This document shows, piece after piece, positions 5,853 to 8,556 of a stretch of DNA of 8,556 bases. The notes below the pieces were generated by a model. That model ran no database searches, had not been told where the DNA came from, and saw only the letters and a program-made list of their open reading frames with translations. The stretch is from Sulfuritalea sp. Lineage in GTDB: Bacteria > Pseudomonadota > Gammaproteobacteria > Burkholderiales > Rhodocyclaceae. The stretch is taken from contig JALHNN010000084.1 of the NCBI GenBank assembly GCA_022843505.1, positions 1-8,556 on the forward strand, read 5' to 3'. Positions within the stretch are counted from its first letter, which is position 1; every line of letters starts with the position of its first letter. Made by a program: the position numbers and the translations under genes.

Positions 5853-7220
5853 ATGGCGAAGGCAAAGACACAGTATTCGTGCACCGAGTGCGGCGCAAGC
5901 TCGCCGAAATGGCAGGGCCAGTGCCCGGGCTGCGGGCAGTGGAACACTCTGGTCGAGGCCATCATCGACAGCGCTCCGGCGGCGGTGCGCAGCTTTCCGG
6001 CGCTCGGCGGCACCGCCGGCGTGCAGGCATTGGCCGCCATCCGGCCGCGGGAGGAAACGCGCCAGCCTACCGGCGTCGAGGAATTCGACCGCGTCCTCGG
6101 CGGCGGCCTGGTGGCCGGCGGCGTGGTGCTGATCGGCGGCGATCCCGGTATCGGCAAGTCGACCCTGCTGCTGCAGGCCCTGGCGCGCCTGGCGCAATCC
6201 GGTCAGAAGGTACTCTATGTTTCGGGCGAGGAGTCGGGTGAACAGGTCGCGCTGCGCGCCCAGCGCCTACAGCTCGATGTCGCCGGCATGAACCTGCTGG
6301 CCGAGATCAACGCCGAGAAGATACTTTCCGTCCTCGTCGAGCAGCGTCCGGCCGTGGCGGTGATCGACTCGATCCAGACGGTCTGGTCCGATGCCCTGCA
6401 ATCGGCGCCGGGCTCAGTGGCCCAGGTGCGCGAATGCGCGGCGCAGCTGACGCGCTTCGCCAAGCAGTCGGGTACCTGCGTGATCCTGGTCGGGCACGTC
6501 ACCAAGGAAGGCAGCCTGGCCGGCCCGCGCGTGCTCGAGCACATGGTCGATACCGTGCTGTATTTCGAGGGCGACACGCACTCCGCATTCCGCCTGGTGC
6601 GCGCGGTGAAGAACCGCTTCGGCGCGGTCAACGAACTGGGCGTCTTCGCCATGACCGAGAAGGGGCTGCGCGGCGTCGCCAACCCGTCCGCGCTGTTCCT
6701 CTCGCAACACTCGCTCGACGTCGCCGGCTCCTGCGTGCTGTGTACACAGGAGGGCACGCGGCCGCTGCTGGTCGAGATCCAGGCCCTGGTGGACGCCTCG
6801 CTGGCGCCCAGCCCGCGCCGCCTGACGGTCGGCCTGGAACAGAACCGCCTGGCGATGCTGCTGGCGGTATTGCACCGGCATGCCGGCATCCTCTGCGGCG
6901 ACCAGGACGTCTTCGTCAATGCCGTCGGCGGCGTCAAGATCGCCGAGCCGGCGGCCGATCTCGCGGTGCTGCTGGCGATCGTCTCGTCGCTGCGCAACAA
7001 GCCGCTGCCGGGGAAGCTGGTGGTTTTCGGCGAGGTCGGCCTGGCCGGCGAGATACGCCCGGCGCCGCGCGGCCAGGAGCGCCTCAGGGAAGCCGCCAAG
7101 CTCGGCTTCAGCCATGCCCTGGTGCCGAAGGCCAACGCGCCGAAGCAGGCGATCAAGGGCCTCGAGGTGATCGCCCTCGACCGCGTCGAGGAAGCCATCG
7201 AACGGATGCGCGCCTGGTGA
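5853..7220 (+). CDS. radA: DNA repair and recombination ATPase RadA (Sms)
   Basis: RadA is a RecA-like, DnaB-like hexameric helicase that promotes branch migration and processing of recombination intermediates. The 455-residue product shows the full architecture. A C4 zinc finger is formed by Cys10, Cys13, Cys24 and Cys27, with the typical WQGQCPGCGQWNT block. Walker A is GGDPGIGKST (95-104, Lys102) and Walker B is around AVAVIDSI (167-174). The RadA-specific KNRFG motif is at 253-257, and a Lon-protease-like C-terminal domain covers about residues 280-455 (for example FVNAVGGVKIAEPAADL and GEVGLAGEIRP). As in all RadA proteins this domain is not expected to act as a protease. The start at 5853 has only a modest purine-rich site (GCGAAG) and follows a short GC inverted repeat. 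The TGA stop overlaps the next gene by GTGA, and alr ends 27 bases upstream, so alr, radA and the permease look cotranscribed. Confidence 0.97.
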   Translation: MAKAKTQYSCTECGASSPKWQGQCPGCGQWNTLVEAIIDSAPAAVRSFPALGGTAGVQALAAIRPREETRQPTGVEEFDRVLGGGLVAGGVVLIGGDPGIGKSTLLLQALARLAQSGQKVLYVSGEESGEQVALRAQRLQLDVAGMNLLAEINAEKILSVLVEQRPAVAVIDSIQTVWSDALQSAPGSVAQVRECAAQLTRFAKQSGTCVILVGHVTKEGSLAGPRVLEHMVDTVLYFEGDTHSAFRLVRAVKNRFGAVNELGVFAMTEKGLRGVANPSALFLSQHSLDVAGSCVLCTQEGTRPLLVEIQALVDASLAPSPRRLTVGLEQNRLAMLLAVLHRHAGILCGDQDVFVNAVGGVKIAEPAADLAVLLAIVSSLRNKPLPGKLVVFGEVGLAGEIRPAPRGQERLREAAKLGFSHALVPKANAPKQAIKGLEVIALDRVEEAIERMRAW

Positions 7221-8556
7221 TCGCATCGTCCCTCCGCCTGGCACTGCGCATGCTTGCCCGCGACTGGCGCGCCGGCGAGCTCACCGTGCTCGGCGTCGCC
7301 CTGATGCTCGCTGTGGCGGCATTGACCAGCGTCGGCTTCCTCACCGACCGCGTCGAGCAGGCCTTGCGCCTGCAGTCGCACCAGTTGCTGGGCGGTGACC
7401 TGTTGCTGATCGCCGACCATCCCTGGCCGGACGAGTTTCGCCGCGAGGCCGCGGCACGCGGCTTGCGCGTGGCCGAGAGCGCCAGCTTCCCGAGCATGGT
7501 GTCGCGCGGCGATGCCTCGGTGCTGGCCGAGGTCAAGGCCGTCTCCGCGGGCTACCCGCTGCGCGGCAGCCTGCGCGTGGCGCCGCAACTGAATGCGCCG
7601 GACGAGACGATCGCGCGCGTGCCGGCGCCGGGGGAGGGCTGGCCCGACGAACGCCTGGCCGGCACCCTGGCGCTGAACGGCGGCAGCGAAGTGGCGCTGG
7701 GACGGATCAGCGTGAAGAGCGGACCGGTGCTGACCCTGGAGCCCGATCGCGGCATGAACGTCTTCGCCCTGGCACCGCGGCTGATGATCAATCTCGCCGA
7801 CCTGCCGGCCACCGGCCTGATCCAGCCGGGCAGCCGCGTCGTCTATCGCCAGCATTTCGCCGGTGAGGTGCCGGCGGTCGCCGCCTTTGCCGCCTGGGCC
7901 AAGGAACGGCTGGGGCGCGGCGAACGCATGGAAAGCCTGGACAACGCGCGTCCCGAAATCCGCAACGTCACCGAGCGCGCCCAGCGCTTCCTGCGCCTGG
8001 CGGCGCTGCTGGCGGTGATCCTCGCCGCCGTCGCCGTGGCCCTGGCCGCCGAGCGCTACCTGCGCCGCCACCTCGACGGTTGCGCGGTGATGCGCTGCAT
8101 GGGGGCCTCCTCGCGCCAGCTGCTGCTGATCCACGGCGGCGAGTTCCTGATCTTCGGCCTGCTCGCCACGCTGGCCGGCTGCGCCCTGGGCTTTCTTGTC
8201 CAGGCCGGCCTCGAGCAGATGCTGGCCGGTTTGCTGGTGACCCGCCTGCCGGCACCCTCGCTGCTGCCGCTGGGCCATGGCATCGCCGTGGGCCTGACGC
8301 TGGTCGCGGGCTTCGCCCTGCCGCCCCTGCTGCGCCTCAAGCGTGTGCCGACCTTGCGCGTGATGCGTCGCGAATGGGCGGGCGCCGAGCCGGCCTCGGT
8401 CGGTGCCTACCTGCTCGGCGGCCTGGTGCTGGCCGGGCTGATGCTGTGGATGGCCGACGACCTGCGCCTGGGGCTGGTGGTGCTCGCCGGTTTTCTTGTC
8501 GCGCTGGCTTTCGCCGCCGCCGTGGCGCGCCTGCTGCTGGCGCTGCTCGGGCGCCT
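7217..8556 (+). CDS. FtsX/YbbP-like ABC transporter permease, N-terminal part (3' truncated)
   Basis: A frame opened by GTG at 7217 (GTGA overlap with the radA stop) runs without a stop to the window edge, giving 446 codons of a family usually near 800-850 residues. An in-frame ATG at 7250 (codon 12) is an alternative start. The N-terminus carries the YbbP-family look, ARDWRAGEL (14-22), followed by a first membrane helix (about 22-42). A large extracytoplasmic domain (about 43-255), resembling those of MacB-type permeases, comes next. Then the FtsX core with helices near 258-281, 308-330 and 350-375 is seen, including VMRCMGASSRQLLLIHGGEF, and two further helices near 397-446. Proteins of this type work with a LolD/YbbA-like ATPase and do mechanotransmission or lipid/lipoprotein-related work rather than classical uptake. 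No ATPase is seen here, and the substrate is unknown. Confidence 0.9.
   Translation, partial: MIASSLRLALRMLARDWRAGELTVLGVALMLAVAALTSVGFLTDRVEQALRLQSHQLLGGDLLLIADHPWPDEFRREAAARGLRVAESASFPSMVSRGDASVLAEVKAVSAGYPLRGSLRVAPQLNAPDETIARVPAPGEGWPDERLAGTLALNGGSEVALGRISVKSGPVLTLEPDRGMNVFALAPRLMINLADLPATGLIQPGSRVVYRQHFAGEVPAVAAFAAWAKERLGRGERMESLDNARPEIRNVTERAQRFLRLAALLAVILAAVAVALAAERYLRRHLDGCAVMRCMGASSRQLLLIHGGEFLIFGLLATLAGCALGFLVQAGLEQMLAGLLVTRLPAPSLLPLGHGIAVGLTLVAGFALPPLLRLKRVPTLRVMRREWAGAEPASVGAYLLGGLVLAGLMLWMADDLRLGLVVLAGFLVALAFAAAVARLLLALLGR

Noticed and set aside
6215..8278. 687-codon open frame on the minus strand
   Set aside because: It lies opposite radA and the YbbP-like permease, both with unmistakable family motifs. 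Its translation is Gln/His/Arg/Ala-rich with no recognisable domain, as expected of an antisense shadow in GC-rich DNA.
1..8556. Mobile elements, CRISPR arrays, tRNA/rRNA genes, riboswitches
   Set aside because: I read both strands for transposase motifs, terminal repeats, regularly spaced repeats and tRNA-like cloverleaf ends and saw none; gene content and codon use look like uniform core chromosome.

Overview
The window is GC-rich, gene-dense proteobacterial chromosome. The protein sequences, the tsaB-rimI-uracil-DNA-glycosylase order and the lplT/alr/radA neighbourhood all point to a betaproteobacterium, plausibly of the Rhodocyclaceae/Azoarcus/Dechloromonas type. The family is inferred from protein resemblance alone. 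There is no sign of phage, insertion sequence, CRISPR, rRNA or tRNA. All but about 170 bases of the longest gap is coding.

Left block (1-2269, + strand): the C-terminal half of an SPFH/stomatin-like protein, then tsaB, rimI and a family 4-type iron-sulfur uracil-DNA glycosylase. tsaB, rimI and the glycosylase overlap by four bases each (ATGA, then GTGA), so they look like one translationally coupled operon. It covers tRNA t6A synthesis, ribosomal protein S18 acetylation and uracil repair. The glycosylase begins with a short peptide resembling the N-terminus of the DNA polymerase III psi subunit (HolD), and it sits next to rimI, where gammaproteobacteria keep holD. This is the most interesting point in the window.

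Middle block (2270-3762): lplT, a lysophospholipid transporter, lies on the minus strand and converges on the glycosylase gene across a perfect hairpin. It diverges from the next operon across a 169-base AT-richer regulatory region. That region holds an extended -10 element for lplT, phased direct repeats and a strong ribosome binding site for the regulator.

Right block (3763-8556, + strand): a LysR-type regulator of the CysL/YeiE-like branch with an unusual cysteine cluster, alanine racemase (alr), the recombination ATPase radA, and the first 446 codons of an FtsX/YbbP-like ABC transporter permease. The permease starts by a GTGA overlap with the radA stop and runs off the window end. Spacing suggests one transcription unit. 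Several genes (SPFH protein, lplT, alr, permease) serve the cell envelope and alternate with genome-maintenance genes (glycosylase, radA).
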